Assembly: GCA_900473745.1 (NCBI GenBank)
Contig: UCMW01000004.1
Span: 124,001 to 188,000, forward strand
DNA: 64,000 bases
Source of the DNA: Hyphomicrobiales bacterium
GTDB taxonomy: Bacteria; Pseudomonadota; Alphaproteobacteria; Rhizobiales; Rhizobiaceae
Reading direction: 5' to 3'
Shown: piece by piece, positions 21,068 through 29,900 of the stretch
Numbering within the stretch: position 1 is the first letter of the stretch
Layout of the letters: every line of letters begins with the position of its first letter
Program-made: the position numbers and the translations under genes
Notes under the pieces: generated by a model
The model's input: only the letters and a program-made list of their open reading frames with translations
Told to the model about the DNA's origin: nothing
The model's database searches: none

Positions 21068-21104
21068 ATTGTGCAGTGCACAATGATATTGCAATGCACA
21101 ATAT
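21068..21104. promoter_or_regulatory. Paired TGCA palindromes, candidate PhaR operator
   Basis: A perfect 17-bp palindrome ATTGTGCAGTGCACAAT (21068-21084) is followed by a second imperfect one, ATATTGCAATGCACAATAT (21086-21104); both share TGCACAAT, 18 bases apart. They lie 73-109 bases upstream of the phasin start. PhaR repressors of phasin genes bind TGC/GCA-rich palindromes, so this is a good candidate site. The protein that binds it is not encoded in the window. Confidence 0.6.
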
Positions 21105-21176
21105 CGGGTGTTATATGGAGTTCATGAATGAAACATGAGGGGTCACCAAGGACCCCGCGACAAGAGGAAATGCACC

Positions 21177-21617
21177 ATGAATACCAAGGATATGTTCTCT
21201 TTCTCGACCTTTGACCCCTCGAAGATGCAGGAAAGCTTCCGTGACTTCGCCGAAAAGGGCGCAGCCCAGTCGAAGGAAGCCTATGCCAAGATGAAGACCG
21301 CGACGGAAGAAGCCACGAAGACCGTGGAAGCCACCGTCCAGACGGCCCAGGCCGGCACGGTCGAACTCGGCCTCAAGGCCATCGACGCCATGCGCACCAA
21401 TGCCGAACTGTCGCTGTCCCACATGGAAGCGCTCCTCGGCGTGAAGTCGATCGCCGAACTCGTCGAACTGCAGACTGCTTTCATCCGCAAGCAGGCTGAA
21501 GTGACGATCGAGCACGCCAAGTCCATCCAGGAAACCGCCAAGAAGGTGACCGAGACCGTGACGAAGCCGGGCAAGGAAGCTGCCGAGAAGGTCATGTCCT
21601 CGCTGAAGGTTGCCTGA
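21177..21617 (+). CDS. phaP: Phasin, polyhydroxyalkanoate granule protein
   Basis: A 146-residue, fully helical amphipathic protein that coats polyhydroxybutyrate granules. The composition (rich in Ala, Glu, Lys, Thr; no Cys or Trp) and the segments KSIAELVELQTAFIRKQAEV and TKPGKEAAEKV are typical of the phasin_2 family of Rhizobiales. The start at ATG 21177 has AAGAGGAAATGC upstream; a frame beginning further up has no ribosome site. It is divergent from the kinase gene across a 247-bp control region holding the TGCA palindromes, and it ends at its own terminator. Its expression is expected to follow granule formation through PhaR. Confidence 0.9.
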   Translation: MNTKDMFSFSTFDPSKMQESFRDFAEKGAAQSKEAYAKMKTATEEATKTVEATVQTAQAGTVELGLKAIDAMRTNAELSLSHMEALLGVKSIAELVELQTAFIRKQAEVTIEHAKSIQETAKKVTETVTKPGKEAAEKVMSSLKVA

Positions 21618-21655
21618 TCGCCTGACGCGACCAGAAAATCCTCCCAAGGATCTTG

Positions 21656-21681
21656 GGCCGGGCCTTCAAGCCCGGCCTTTT
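21656..21681 (+). terminator. Terminator of the phasin gene
   Basis: GGCCGGGC (21656-21663) pairs with GCCCGGCC (21670-21677) around CTTCAA and is followed by TTTT, 39 bases after the stop codon. Confidence 0.87.
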
Positions 21682-21780
21682 CATATCCCGAGCCTTTTCA
21701 CGCGATGTGCAGAAAGGGCTTGAAAAAAAATCCATCTGCTCGTATGTGACCCCTCGACGGCGTCAGTGACGCGGTCATGT

Positions 21781-21857
21781 GCGGTTGTAGCTCAGTTGGT
21801 TAGAGCGCAGGTTTGTGGCACCTGAGGTCGGAGGTTCAATTCCCCCCAACCGTACCA
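21781..21857 (+). tRNA. tRNA-His (GUG), CCA end encoded
   Basis: The 77-nt sequence folds as a cloverleaf: acceptor stem GCGGTTG with CAACCGT (G1-U72), D arm AGCTCAGTTGGTTAGAGC, anticodon stem CAGGT/ACCTG with loop TTGTGGC (anticodon GTG), and T arm GGAGGTTCAATTCCCCC. The base before G1 is T and the discriminator is A73, so the usual G-1 and C73 identity pair of tRNA-His is absent. This is the form known from a group of alphaproteobacteria whose histidyl-tRNA synthetase recognises the anticodon instead. Confidence 0.96.
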
Positions 21858-22042
21858 TTTTCTCCCCTTGCCATTATCGAAGCTTGTTCCCCAGAACCGG
21901 TATATGCGATGCCGATCTATGGCCACGATGATCGGTAAAATGCGACCGGAGTCGTTGACGCGATGGCAACAGCTTCCGCAATCCCGACTTTGCCTTTGCC
22001 GAATTTGATGCTCTGACTGCGCAAGTGCCCAGCGGAGGTGTG

Positions 22043-22330
22043 ATGGAGCGTCGAGGTTTTGTGCGTCAGCCCTGCGAGGCGAACTCGCTCATTCTCCAGT
22101 TTGGTTGCCATTTCCGCGGATGGATCTCCGACTGGAGCCCGAGGGGCGTCAATCTGGTCCTGGGCGACGACATCATGCTCGATCGGGCCGAGCACTTCAT
22201 CATCTACAGCGGCCGTTTTGATGTCCTGCATGCCGAAGTCGTGTGGCGCAGGGACGACCGTATCGGCGCCCGCATCCACAACTGGCGCACGGCCGCCGCC
22301 GGTGCCGTGCTTTGTCCGGCGATCCCATAG
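22043..22330 (+). CDS. PilZ-like small protein, 95 aa
   Basis: A small protein beginning MERRGFVRQPCEANSLI. The RxxxR pattern (RRGFVR) and a D-x-S-x-x-G-like motif (SDWSPRGVNLVL) about 25 residues further on match the two c-di-GMP-binding elements of PilZ domains, and the beta-rich remainder (AEVVWRRDDRIGARI) fits the PilZ barrel. The motif is slightly off consensus, so binding is not certain. The start at 22043 has GGAGG seven bases upstream. It is a single-gene unit between tRNA-His and the DUF6074 gene. If it binds c-di-GMP it would be a one-domain effector acting on an unseen partner. Confidence 0.65.
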   Translation: MERRGFVRQPCEANSLILQFGCHFRGWISDWSPRGVNLVLGDDIMLDRAEHFIIYSGRFDVLHAEVVWRRDDRIGARIHNWRTAAAGAVLCPAIP

Positions 22331-22345
22331 TCTCGGCCGATTGGT

Positions 22346-22621
22346 CTAGCGGGCGCAGGCTTCGCGGTAGAACCCGTTCAGCGTCGAAAGGACGGCTTCC
22401 TGAAACGCGAGGATCTCCTGCCGGATATGCTCCAAGGAACAGCCAAGCGCGGATAGTTCGGCACCGAGTCTGCGGCACAGTCGGATCCAGAACTGATCCG
22501 CCTGGTTTCCATGCAGCCGATCGAGCTCCCGCGCGGACTGCGCGACGAGCTCCCTTTGGCGTGCGAGGGGGTAAATGTGCAGCGAAGGCTTGTCTGACGA
22601 AATGCGATTGTAGTGCTGCAC
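22346..22621 (-). CDS. DUF6074-like small protein, 91 aa
   Basis: A basic helical protein. The start IYPLARQRELVAQSARELDRLHGNQADQFWIRLCRRLGAEL and the later EIRQEILAFQEAV-like pattern (HIRQEILAFQEAV) match small Rhizobiales proteins grouped as DUF6074, by my recollection. Function is unknown; no catalytic motif is visible. The start is GTG at 22621 with GGAG about ten bases upstream. It is convergent with the PilZ-like gene, the two stops lying 15 bases apart. Confidence 0.65.
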   Translation of the reverse strand: MQHYNRISSDKPSLHIYPLARQRELVAQSARELDRLHGNQADQFWIRLCRRLGAELSALGCSLEHIRQEILAFQEAVLSTLNGFYREACAR

Positions 22622-22806
22622 GAATAGGCTCCACTGGGGCTGATGCCGTTAACTTCAGGGTGTGGGAATGCCATGCACGTCGAACGCACTATCTGAAAAC
22701 ATGCAAAAATATTGATAAATGTTTGTTTTCCGTCAGCTTGAGTTGACAGTTTTCCCCAGCCTAGTTTGACCGACAAGCGTTTAAAGCATCGATGTGCGGC
22801 CGGACG

Positions 22807-22835
22807 AAAAACCCCGCCATGTTGCCATGACGGGG
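22807..22835 (-). terminator. Terminator of ilvE
   Basis: On the minus strand CCCCGTCATG and CATGGCGGGG (22826-22835 and 22812-22821) form a stem with one G-T pair around a 4-nt loop, followed by five T. It lies 30 bases beyond the ilvE stop. The surrounding 22622-22864 gap otherwise shows only a 12-bp palindrome CGACTCGAGTCG at 22846-22857. Confidence 0.8.
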
Positions 22836-22864
22836 CCAAAGGTTTCGACTCGAGTCGAGTAAGC

Positions 22865-23968
22865 TCAGGCGCGGGCCACTTCCTTCACCCAGCCATGCGT
22901 GTCGGCGACGGAGCCGCGCTGGATGCCGGTCAGCTGGTTACGCAGCTTCTCCGTTTCCATGCCGGTTCCGGCATTGCCGATGACGAATTCGCCGGCCGGA
23001 TGACGAACGGTGCCGATGGCCGCGACGACGGCTGCCGTGCCGCAGGCAAAGGCCTCGCGCAATTTGCCGCTCTTGGCATCGGCCATCCATTCGTCGAAGG
23101 AATAGGGCCGTTCGATGACCTCAAGGCCGTTGTCGCCGGCAAGCTTGATGATCGAGTTGCGCGTGATGCCCGGCAGGATGGTGCCCGACAGCGGCGGCGT
23201 GACGACCGTGTTGTTGTCCATGACGAAGAAGACATTCATGCCGCCCAGCTCTTCGATCCACTTGTGTTCGGCAGCGTCGAGGAAGACGACCTGGTCGCAG
23301 CCGCGGCTCGAGGCTTCTTTCTGGGCAAGAAGGCTGGCCGCATAATTGCCGCCGCACTTGGCCGCACCCGTGCCGCCCGGAGCCGCACGCGTGTAATGCT
23401 CGCTCACCCACAGCGTCACAGGCTTGCTGCCGCCCTTGAAGTAGGGACCGACCGGAGATGCGATGACGCAGAAGATGTATTCGCGCGAGGGGCGAACGCC
23501 GAGGAAGGCTTCGCTGGCAAACATGAAGGGACGCAGATAAAGGCTGCCTTCGCCCTCCGGAACCCACTTGGCGTCGATCTTCACCAGTTCCTCGACTGCC
23601 TTGAGGAACAGTTCTTCCGGCACGTCAGGCATTGCCATGCGTTCGGCCGACCTGTTGAACCGGCGCGCATTTTCTTCCGGGCGGAACAGAGTGATGCGGC
23701 CGTCTGCACCCTTATAGGCCTTCATCCCCTCGAAGATTTCCTGGGCATAATGCAGGACGCTCGCGGCCGGATCGATCTGGAACGGCTTGCGGGCGGAAAC
23801 CTCCGGGCTGTGCCAGCCCTTGTCGACATGCCAATGCACCACCGCCATGTGGTCGGTGAACAGTGTGCCGAAGCCAAGGTTTTCGAAAGCCTTCAGCCGT
23901 TCGGCTTCCGCCATGGGAGCTGCATTCGGGACGATCTGGAAGTCGAGGAGTGCGGTATTCGTGGTCAT
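22865..23968 (-). CDS. ilvE: Branched-chain amino-acid aminotransferase
   Basis: A 367-residue PLP enzyme of fold type IV that interconverts leucine, isoleucine and valine with their 2-oxo acids. The cofactor lysine is Lys204 in GTGAAKCGGNYAAS. Further family motifs are YAQEIFEGMKAY, SLYLRPFMFASE, and FLDAAEHKWIEELGGMN. The length (about 360) and the EELGGMN motif indicate the long, eukaryote-like branch of IlvE common in rhizobia. The start at 23968 (MTTNTALLDFQIV) has only a weak ribosome site. It stands alone, with hupE upstream on the same strand after about 160 bases and its own terminator. Confidence 0.94.
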   Translation of the reverse strand: MTTNTALLDFQIVPNAAPMAEAERLKAFENLGFGTLFTDHMAVVHWHVDKGWHSPEVSARKPFQIDPAASVLHYAQEIFEGMKAYKGADGRITLFRPEENARRFNRSAERMAMPDVPEELFLKAVEELVKIDAKWVPEGEGSLYLRPFMFASEAFLGVRPSREYIFCVIASPVGPYFKGGSKPVTLWVSEHYTRAAPGGTGAAKCGGNYAASLLAQKEASSRGCDQVVFLDAAEHKWIEELGGMNVFFVMDNNTVVTPPLSGTILPGITRNSIIKLAGDNGLEVIERPYSFDEWMADAKSGKLREAFACGTAAVVAAIGTVRHPAGEFVIGNAGTGMETEKLRNQLTGIQRGSVADTHGWVKEVARA

Positions 23969-24126
23969 GGAGAGCCTGTGCCTGAGCTGTTCACGGTTGT
24001 GATGGCCGCACTCGAATTTTCGGTCGCGGCGGTGCCGTCGTTTGTGCGGTTTGATCGGGAATTGTCAACAGAAACCATGCTGTCGCAATGCAGCAAAACG
24101 CCTGAGACGCAGGGCCGGTAGCCTGT

Positions 24127-24744
24127 TCAGCCCGTGATGAGCCCGAACAGGAACCAGAGGCCGGCAAGCGAAATGGCGGCGCCAAGCGCCTGGACCAGCC
24201 GTCCGTGGCCGATTGGCTTGAGCCCTGCGCCGATCGCGATACCGATCACATGGATCACGCCGGTCGAGACCACGAAGCCGACGGTGAAGGCTGCGGGGTC
24301 GCTGGCGCGGGGTGCCAACACGCCGTGCGGATAGCCATGCATCAGGGCAAAGGCGGCGATCATCACCAGCGCCGCCCATTCGGGTGCCCGCCAGGCCGCA
24401 GCGATGGCGCCGCCGAGAACGATGACCGAAACCGCAATTCCGTACTCGATCGGCTGGTCCGGCAGAACGCCGGTCATGCCGATGATCCCGCCCACACACA
24501 TGATCATCGGGAAGGTCGCTGGCAGCGTCCAGACCGATCGCCCCCCCATCTGCGCGCCCCAGAGGCCGACGGCCAGCATGGCCAGCAGATGGTCGAAACC
24601 GGCGAGCGGATGCCCGAAGCCCGAGCCGAACCCGCCGAGCGGCCCGTCCATCACATGGGCATGGGCGGGAAGCGCCGAGACGAGAGCAAGCAGAAAGGCG
24701 GGAAGGCCGAGATGAAGCAAGGGCTGGCGCATGTCTGTATCCAT
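24127..24744 (-). CDS. hupE: HupE/UreJ-family membrane protein
   Basis: A 205-residue inner-membrane protein with a cleavable signal peptide (ending AHAH) and about six helices. The family signature GFGHPLAGFDHLLAMLAVGLWGA contains the HPxxGxDH metal-binding motif, and a second histidine cluster appears at ALMHGYPHG. HupE and UreJ proteins are nickel or cobalt permeases of the secondary type. No hydrogenase or urease gene is nearby, so it may supply metal to enzymes elsewhere. It lies 72 bases downstream of the LysR gene, on the same strand. Confidence 0.88.
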   Translation of the reverse strand: MDTDMRQPLLHLGLPAFLLALVSALPAHAHVMDGPLGGFGSGFGHPLAGFDHLLAMLAVGLWGAQMGGRSVWTLPATFPMIMCVGGIIGMTGVLPDQPIEYGIAVSVIVLGGAIAAAWRAPEWAALVMIAAFALMHGYPHGVLAPRASDPAAFTVGFVVSTGVIHVIGIAIGAGLKPIGHGRLVQALGAAISLAGLWFLFGLITG

Positions 24745-24816
24745 GGGTGACGAGATCGGCGCAGTCTATCCGCGTTGATCATGACGGAAAAGCGTCCTCG
24801 AAACGCGCTCCTGCCG

Positions 24817-25698
24817 TCAGCTGAAGATCGCCCGATCCTGCTCGACGGCATCCTGCAGGAACTGCACGACTGCCCGCACGCGCACGAGTTCCCGCGCGCT
24901 CTCATGGAAGGTCGTCCAGTACGCCCGCCGGAGCGTGATATCAGGCAGGACCCGAACTAGGCTCTCGTGCTGCCGCGCGATATAGCTGTGCAGGATGCCG
25001 ATGCCGGCCCCGGCCAGCACGGCTTCCGTCTGCCCGATCGCAGACGAGATCTCGAAACCGGCATTCCAGTCGCGCATCACTTCGCCTGTAAAATTGAGCG
25101 AGGGCGTGAAGATCAGGTCCTCCACATAGCCGATCCGGCGATGGGCCTTCAGCTCCTCCGGCGTTATCGGCAAGCCGTTCGCTTCGACATAGCCCTTCGA
25201 GGCATAGAGGCCGAGCGTGTAGTCGACGAGCTTCGACGAAACGAGCCGCCCCTGATCCGGCCGCTCCAGCGTCACGGCAATATCGGCCTCGCGCTGTGAC
25301 AGCGAGAAGGAGCGCGGCACGGGCACGAGCTGGATCTTCAGCTCCGGATGCCGCTCGATCAGCGCACCGAGACGCGAAGCGAGGAAGAAGACGCCGAAAC
25401 CATCGGGGGCGCCGATGCGGACCGTGCCCGCCACCTGCGTATCGGTCCGCCCCAGCCTGGCCTGGACCTCGAGCATCTCCGTTTCCATACGCTCTGCGGA
25501 GGCGAGAAACGCTTCGCCCTCGGCGGTCAACTCGCAGCCATTCGTGCGGCGGATGAAGAGCCGAGTCTTCAGCGCGGTCTCCAGCGACGTCAGCCGGCGG
25601 GAAAGCGTGGCATGATTGAGCCCCAGCCTTCGGGAAGCCGCCAAAATCTGGCCGGTCCGCGCGACGGCGAGGAAAATGCGGACATCATCCCAGTTCAT
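24817..25698 (-). CDS. LysR-family transcriptional regulator
   Basis: A 293-residue regulator with the N-terminal winged helix (RIFLAVARTGQILAASRRLGLNHATLSRRLTSLE) and an effector-binding domain (VRIGAPDGFGVFFLASRLG). It starts three bases after the stop of the small monooxygenase gene at 25702, so the two are one operon. The target genes cannot be told from the sequence; the neighbouring monooxygenase and hupE are the closest candidates. The N-terminus (MNWDDVRIFLAVARTG) fixes the start at 25698. Confidence 0.9.
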   Translation of the reverse strand: MNWDDVRIFLAVARTGQILAASRRLGLNHATLSRRLTSLETALKTRLFIRRTNGCELTAEGEAFLASAERMETEMLEVQARLGRTDTQVAGTVRIGAPDGFGVFFLASRLGALIERHPELKIQLVPVPRSFSLSQREADIAVTLERPDQGRLVSSKLVDYTLGLYASKGYVEANGLPITPEELKAHRRIGYVEDLIFTPSLNFTGEVMRDWNAGFEISSAIGQTEAVLAGAGIGILHSYIARQHESLVRVLPDITLRRAYWTTFHESARELVRVRAVVQFLQDAVEQDRAIFS

Positions 25699-25701
25699 CG
25701 G

Positions 25702-26028
25702 TTATTCCGGCTTGTGGCGCATGGCGACCGGATCGACCTCGATGAGGCGCAGGGACTTTACCATAGCGGATGTCAGGCTCTTGTATTTCAGGAAATGCGG
25801 CGTCTGCAGGTGTGCCTCGTAGTCTTTCTGGTTGGCATAGACCTCGATGATCCGGATCTGATTCGGTTCATCCCTGAGAGCGACCGCATTCAACATGAGC
25901 ACGCCCGGCTCGAGAGCTACCGACGCCTCGATCTCCTCGGAGAGCAGGCCGCGATAGGCCTCCAGCTGGTCCGCGTCGATTTCCAGTTCGGCCATCCTCA
26001 CTATTGGGGGGCGGGGCGCTTCGCTCAT
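25702..26028 (-). CDS. ABM-domain putative quinol monooxygenase
   Basis: A 108-residue dimeric alpha/beta-barrel protein of the antibiotic-biosynthesis-monooxygenase fold. The pattern VRMAELEIDADQLEAYRGLLSEEIEAS followed by EPGVLMLNAVALRDEPNQIRIIEVYANQKDYEAHLQTPHFLKY is characteristic. Relatives oxidise quinols or act on small aldehydes, and several have no known substrate. The start at 26028 (MSEAPRPPIV) is chosen for domain fit; an in-frame GTG at 26070 would add 14 residues. It is the first gene of the operon with the LysR gene. Confidence 0.8.
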   Translation of the reverse strand: MSEAPRPPIVRMAELEIDADQLEAYRGLLSEEIEASVALEPGVLMLNAVALRDEPNQIRIIEVYANQKDYEAHLQTPHFLKYKSLTSAMVKSLRLIEVDPVAMRHKPE

Positions 26029-26175
26029 GTCGGTTTTCTGGTCACGCGGTCGTTGCACCAAATTTTGCACAGCATATTCTAGTTTCTAGGTTTTGACTTG
26101 CTGAATTTACCCACGGGACCATCCTTCGGGCAGGGCAGTCGTCTGAATATGCTGCTTCTGATCTGAAAATTCACA

Positions 26176-26637
26176 TCACTCCCTTGGACCCGATGTGCCC
26201 CCGTCCAGCCCAAGCATCGCCATGCGTGTTTGAAAACTGTCGGCGATATCCGACAGTTTCAGGGTGGCGAAACGCGAAAGAAGCAAGGCTTCGGCTTCGC
26301 GCCTGGCGTCCTCCAGCGCCTCGTTGGCCGCAATCTCGACGAGGCAACCGGCATGGTCGGAAGAGGGGACGAGGCAGAAAAGGTCGGGCCGTTCGAGGGC
26401 ATCATAGACATCCAGCAAAGTAATGTCGTCGAGGGGTCTCGCCAGTCGCCACCCGCCACCATGCCCCTTTTCCGATTGGACATAGCCGCGTTCGCGCAAG
26501 CCCGCCATCGTCCTGCGCACGACGACGGGATTGGTGTTGAGCATCTTGGCGATCGTCTCCGACGTCATGCTTCCGGCATGGCGCCCGAGATGGATCAGCA
26601 CATGCAGCATGCGGGACAGGCGGCTATCCCCGCGCAT
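26176..26637 (-). CDS. Rrf2-family regulator without the iron-sulphur cysteines
   Basis: A 153-residue regulator with the Rrf2 winged helix (RLSRMLHVLIHLGRHAGSMTSETIAKMLNTNPVVVRRTMAGL) and the wing GYVQSEKGHGGGWRLARPLDDITLLDVYDALE. Only two cysteines follow (FCLVPSSDHAGCLVE), so the three-cysteine cluster site of IscR or RirA is absent; it resembles the YwnA subgroup. The start at 26637 has GGAGGGAAGG upstream. It is divergent from the thioredoxin-reductase-like gene and shares an operator-like inverted repeat with it. It probably represses that gene and itself. Confidence 0.85.
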   Translation of the reverse strand: MRGDSRLSRMLHVLIHLGRHAGSMTSETIAKMLNTNPVVVRRTMAGLRERGYVQSEKGHGGGWRLARPLDDITLLDVYDALERPDLFCLVPSSDHAGCLVEIAANEALEDARREAEALLLSRFATLKLSDIADSFQTRMAMLGLDGGTSGPRE

Positions 26638-26721
26638 TGGCCTTCCCTCCGTTATGGAATGATCCGTAGCGCAGCCCGCCTCATGCAACAAGTCGAGTGA
26701 CATGACTTGACGATGTCGCAT

Positions 26722-26761
26722 CATGTAACTTAACAAGATACATAACATTAAAAGTTACATG
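26722..26761. promoter_or_regulatory. 10-bp inverted repeat, candidate Rrf2 operator
   Basis: CATGTAACTT (26722-26731) and AAGTTACATG (26752-26761) are perfect inverted repeats with 20 bases between them, ending 12 bases before the oxidoreductase start. A second, shorter repeat CAAGTC/GACTTG lies at 26689-26709. The position in a regulator-target divergent gap suggests a repressor site. Confidence 0.65.
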
Positions 26762-26773
26762 AAGGGGTCTCGC

Positions 26774-27679
26774 ATGAAGTATGATGCCGTTGTCGTGGGT
26801 GGAAGTTTCGCCGGTCTCTCGGCCGCAATGCAGCTCACCCGCACCCGCCGCAACATTCTGCTCATCGATGCGGCGCGACCGCGCAATCGTTTTGCCGAAG
26901 CCTCGCATGGCTTTCTCGGTCAGGACGGGGTGGCACCCTCAGAGATCCGCCGTCGTGCTCTGGAGCAACTTTCCCACTATCCGAACTTCACGCTTCTGGA
27001 AGGGGAGGCTGAGAGCGCCGAACGCCGCCTGGGCGGGTTCAGAGTCGGCCTGGCCGATGGCCGTGTCATAGAGGCGCAGGTGCTCGTACTTGCTCTCGGC
27101 GTGACCGATACTCTCCCGTCGATCCCGGGCCTTGCCGAGCGCTGGGGCCGCACGGTTCTGCATTGCCCCTATTGCCACGGCTACGAAATCGGCGGCGGCC
27201 CGATCGGCATCCTCGCCTCGTCACCGCTTGCGGCGCATCAGGGCGGTCTCCTGCCGGATTGGGGCCGCACAACCATGTTCGTCGAACCCGGCGTCACGTT
27301 CGAGGAAGAGCAGCAGGCCATGCTGATCGCCCGCGGAGTCATGATCGAGACGGAACGCGTGGTGGAACTGATCGGCAAAGGACAGGGGCTTGAAGCCGTT
27401 CGCCTGGCTGACGGACGGATTGTGGAAGTAAATGCCCTCTTCGCCCAATCGAAAGTGGCGATCGCCTCGCCGCTGGCATCGCAACTGAACCTGGAACTTG
27501 AGGAGGGGCCACAGGGCTGGCACATCAGGGCGCAGATGGGCTGCACCAGCGAGCCCGGCGTGTTCGCCGGCGGCGACGCGGCAAGTCCAATGCACAATGC
27601 CACACTGGCCAGCGCGTCCGGCGTCATGGCAGGGATATCCGCCCATCGAGCGTTGATAGAGGCCTCCCTATGGACGTAA
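26774..27679 (+). CDS. Thioredoxin-reductase-like FAD/NAD(P)H oxidoreductase
   Basis: A 301-residue flavoprotein. The N-terminal FAD site is DAVVVGGSFAGLSAAMQL, the redox pair is CPYCHG (CxxC), and the C-terminal FAD contact is GVFAGGDAASPMHNATLASASG. The length and the CPYCHGYE motif match the low-molecular-weight group that includes HcaD-independent thioredoxin-reductase homologues often paired with Rrf2 regulators. The NADPH GxGxxA site is weakly conserved, so the electron donor is uncertain. The start at 26774 has GAAGGGG upstream; the ATG five codons earlier lies inside the operator. It is divergent from the Rrf2 gene, its likely repressor. Confidence 0.85.
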   Translation: MKYDAVVVGGSFAGLSAAMQLTRTRRNILLIDAARPRNRFAEASHGFLGQDGVAPSEIRRRALEQLSHYPNFTLLEGEAESAERRLGGFRVGLADGRVIEAQVLVLALGVTDTLPSIPGLAERWGRTVLHCPYCHGYEIGGGPIGILASSPLAAHQGGLLPDWGRTTMFVEPGVTFEEEQQAMLIARGVMIETERVVELIGKGQGLEAVRLADGRIVEVNALFAQSKVAIASPLASQLNLELEEGPQGWHIRAQMGCTSEPGVFAGGDAASPMHNATLASASGVMAGISAHRALIEASLWT

Positions 27680-27785
27680 AATCGCACATCTACTTCAATC
27701 TGCGCACAACAGATGCGTAAATCATCGCGTTGATTTGTGGAAATCGAAGCGCATACTGCCTCCACAACAATTCAGGAGGAAACCC

Positions 27786-29282
<1,497 letters not shown>

Positions 29283-29308
29283 TCAAGCCAGCAGCTTGTT
29301 TCCATTCG

Positions 29309-29338
29309 CGCCACCCTGTCGAAAGGCAGGGTGGCGTT
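29309..29338 (+). terminator. Hairpin after mmsA
   Basis: CGCCACCCTG (29309-29318) pairs perfectly with CAGGGTGGCG (29327-29336) around an 8-nt loop. The T run is short and broken (TTCTCTT), so it is a moderate terminator. Confidence 0.65.
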
Positions 29339-29391
29339 CTCTTGTCAGCGTGAAACCGGCTGCTAAGCTTCTTCTCGGGGGAGGGCTGATC

Positions 29392-29784
29392 ATGCCGAAG
29401 ACGAAGATCCACACTGGCGGCTGTCTCTGCGGAGCGGTGCGTTTCGAGGCCGATGCGCCTGCGGCCCGGCCCCATACTTGTTCCTGCAAGATGTGCCAGC
29501 GTCACACCGGAAGCCTGACCGCCACATGGGTCGAGTTTCCCCGCGAGGCCGTCCGCTGGGTCGGGCCATCAGGCAGCCCGTCCACATGGCGCTCCTCCGA
29601 TATCTCATCGCGTGCCTTCTGTGGCACCTGCGGCTCTTCGATCGGCGCGATCGACGACCAGCCCACGATCGCCCTCCTGCTGGGTGCCTTCGATCGCACA
29701 AACGCCGCCGATCTGAAGCCCACCTACCATTCCTACAAGGGTGGTCGGCCGAAATGGTGGTGCGTCGAGATCGGTAAGACATGA
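29392..29784 (+). CDS. GFA-family zinc protein
   Basis: A 130-residue protein of the glutathione-dependent formaldehyde-activating fold. Zinc ligands are visible as GGCLCGAVRF, TCSCKMCQRHTGS and FCGTCGSSI. Family members include the weak S-hydroxymethylglutathione synthase and, mostly, proteins of unknown substrate; the similar length and motif do not settle function. The start at 29392 has GGGGGAGGG upstream. It is a single gene after mmsA with no obvious partner. Confidence 0.88.
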   Translation: MPKTKIHTGGCLCGAVRFEADAPAARPHTCSCKMCQRHTGSLTATWVEFPREAVRWVGPSGSPSTWRSSDISSRAFCGTCGSSIGAIDDQPTIALLLGAFDRTNAADLKPTYHSYKGGRPKWWCVEIGKT

Positions 29785-29900
29785 CGGCCTGATGCCGGAG
29801 TGTCGTCGCGCACTTGAGTGCGCAAGTGTCTCATGGTCAATGTGCTTGAGCATGTCGCCAGGGATAGCGGCGTACGAATTTGATTTCTGAGGGACATTTC

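Noticed and set aside
22846-22857. 12-bp palindrome CGACTCGAGTCG
   Set aside because: It lies between ilvE's stop and its terminator, where an operator is unlikely, and can occur by chance in GC-rich DNA.
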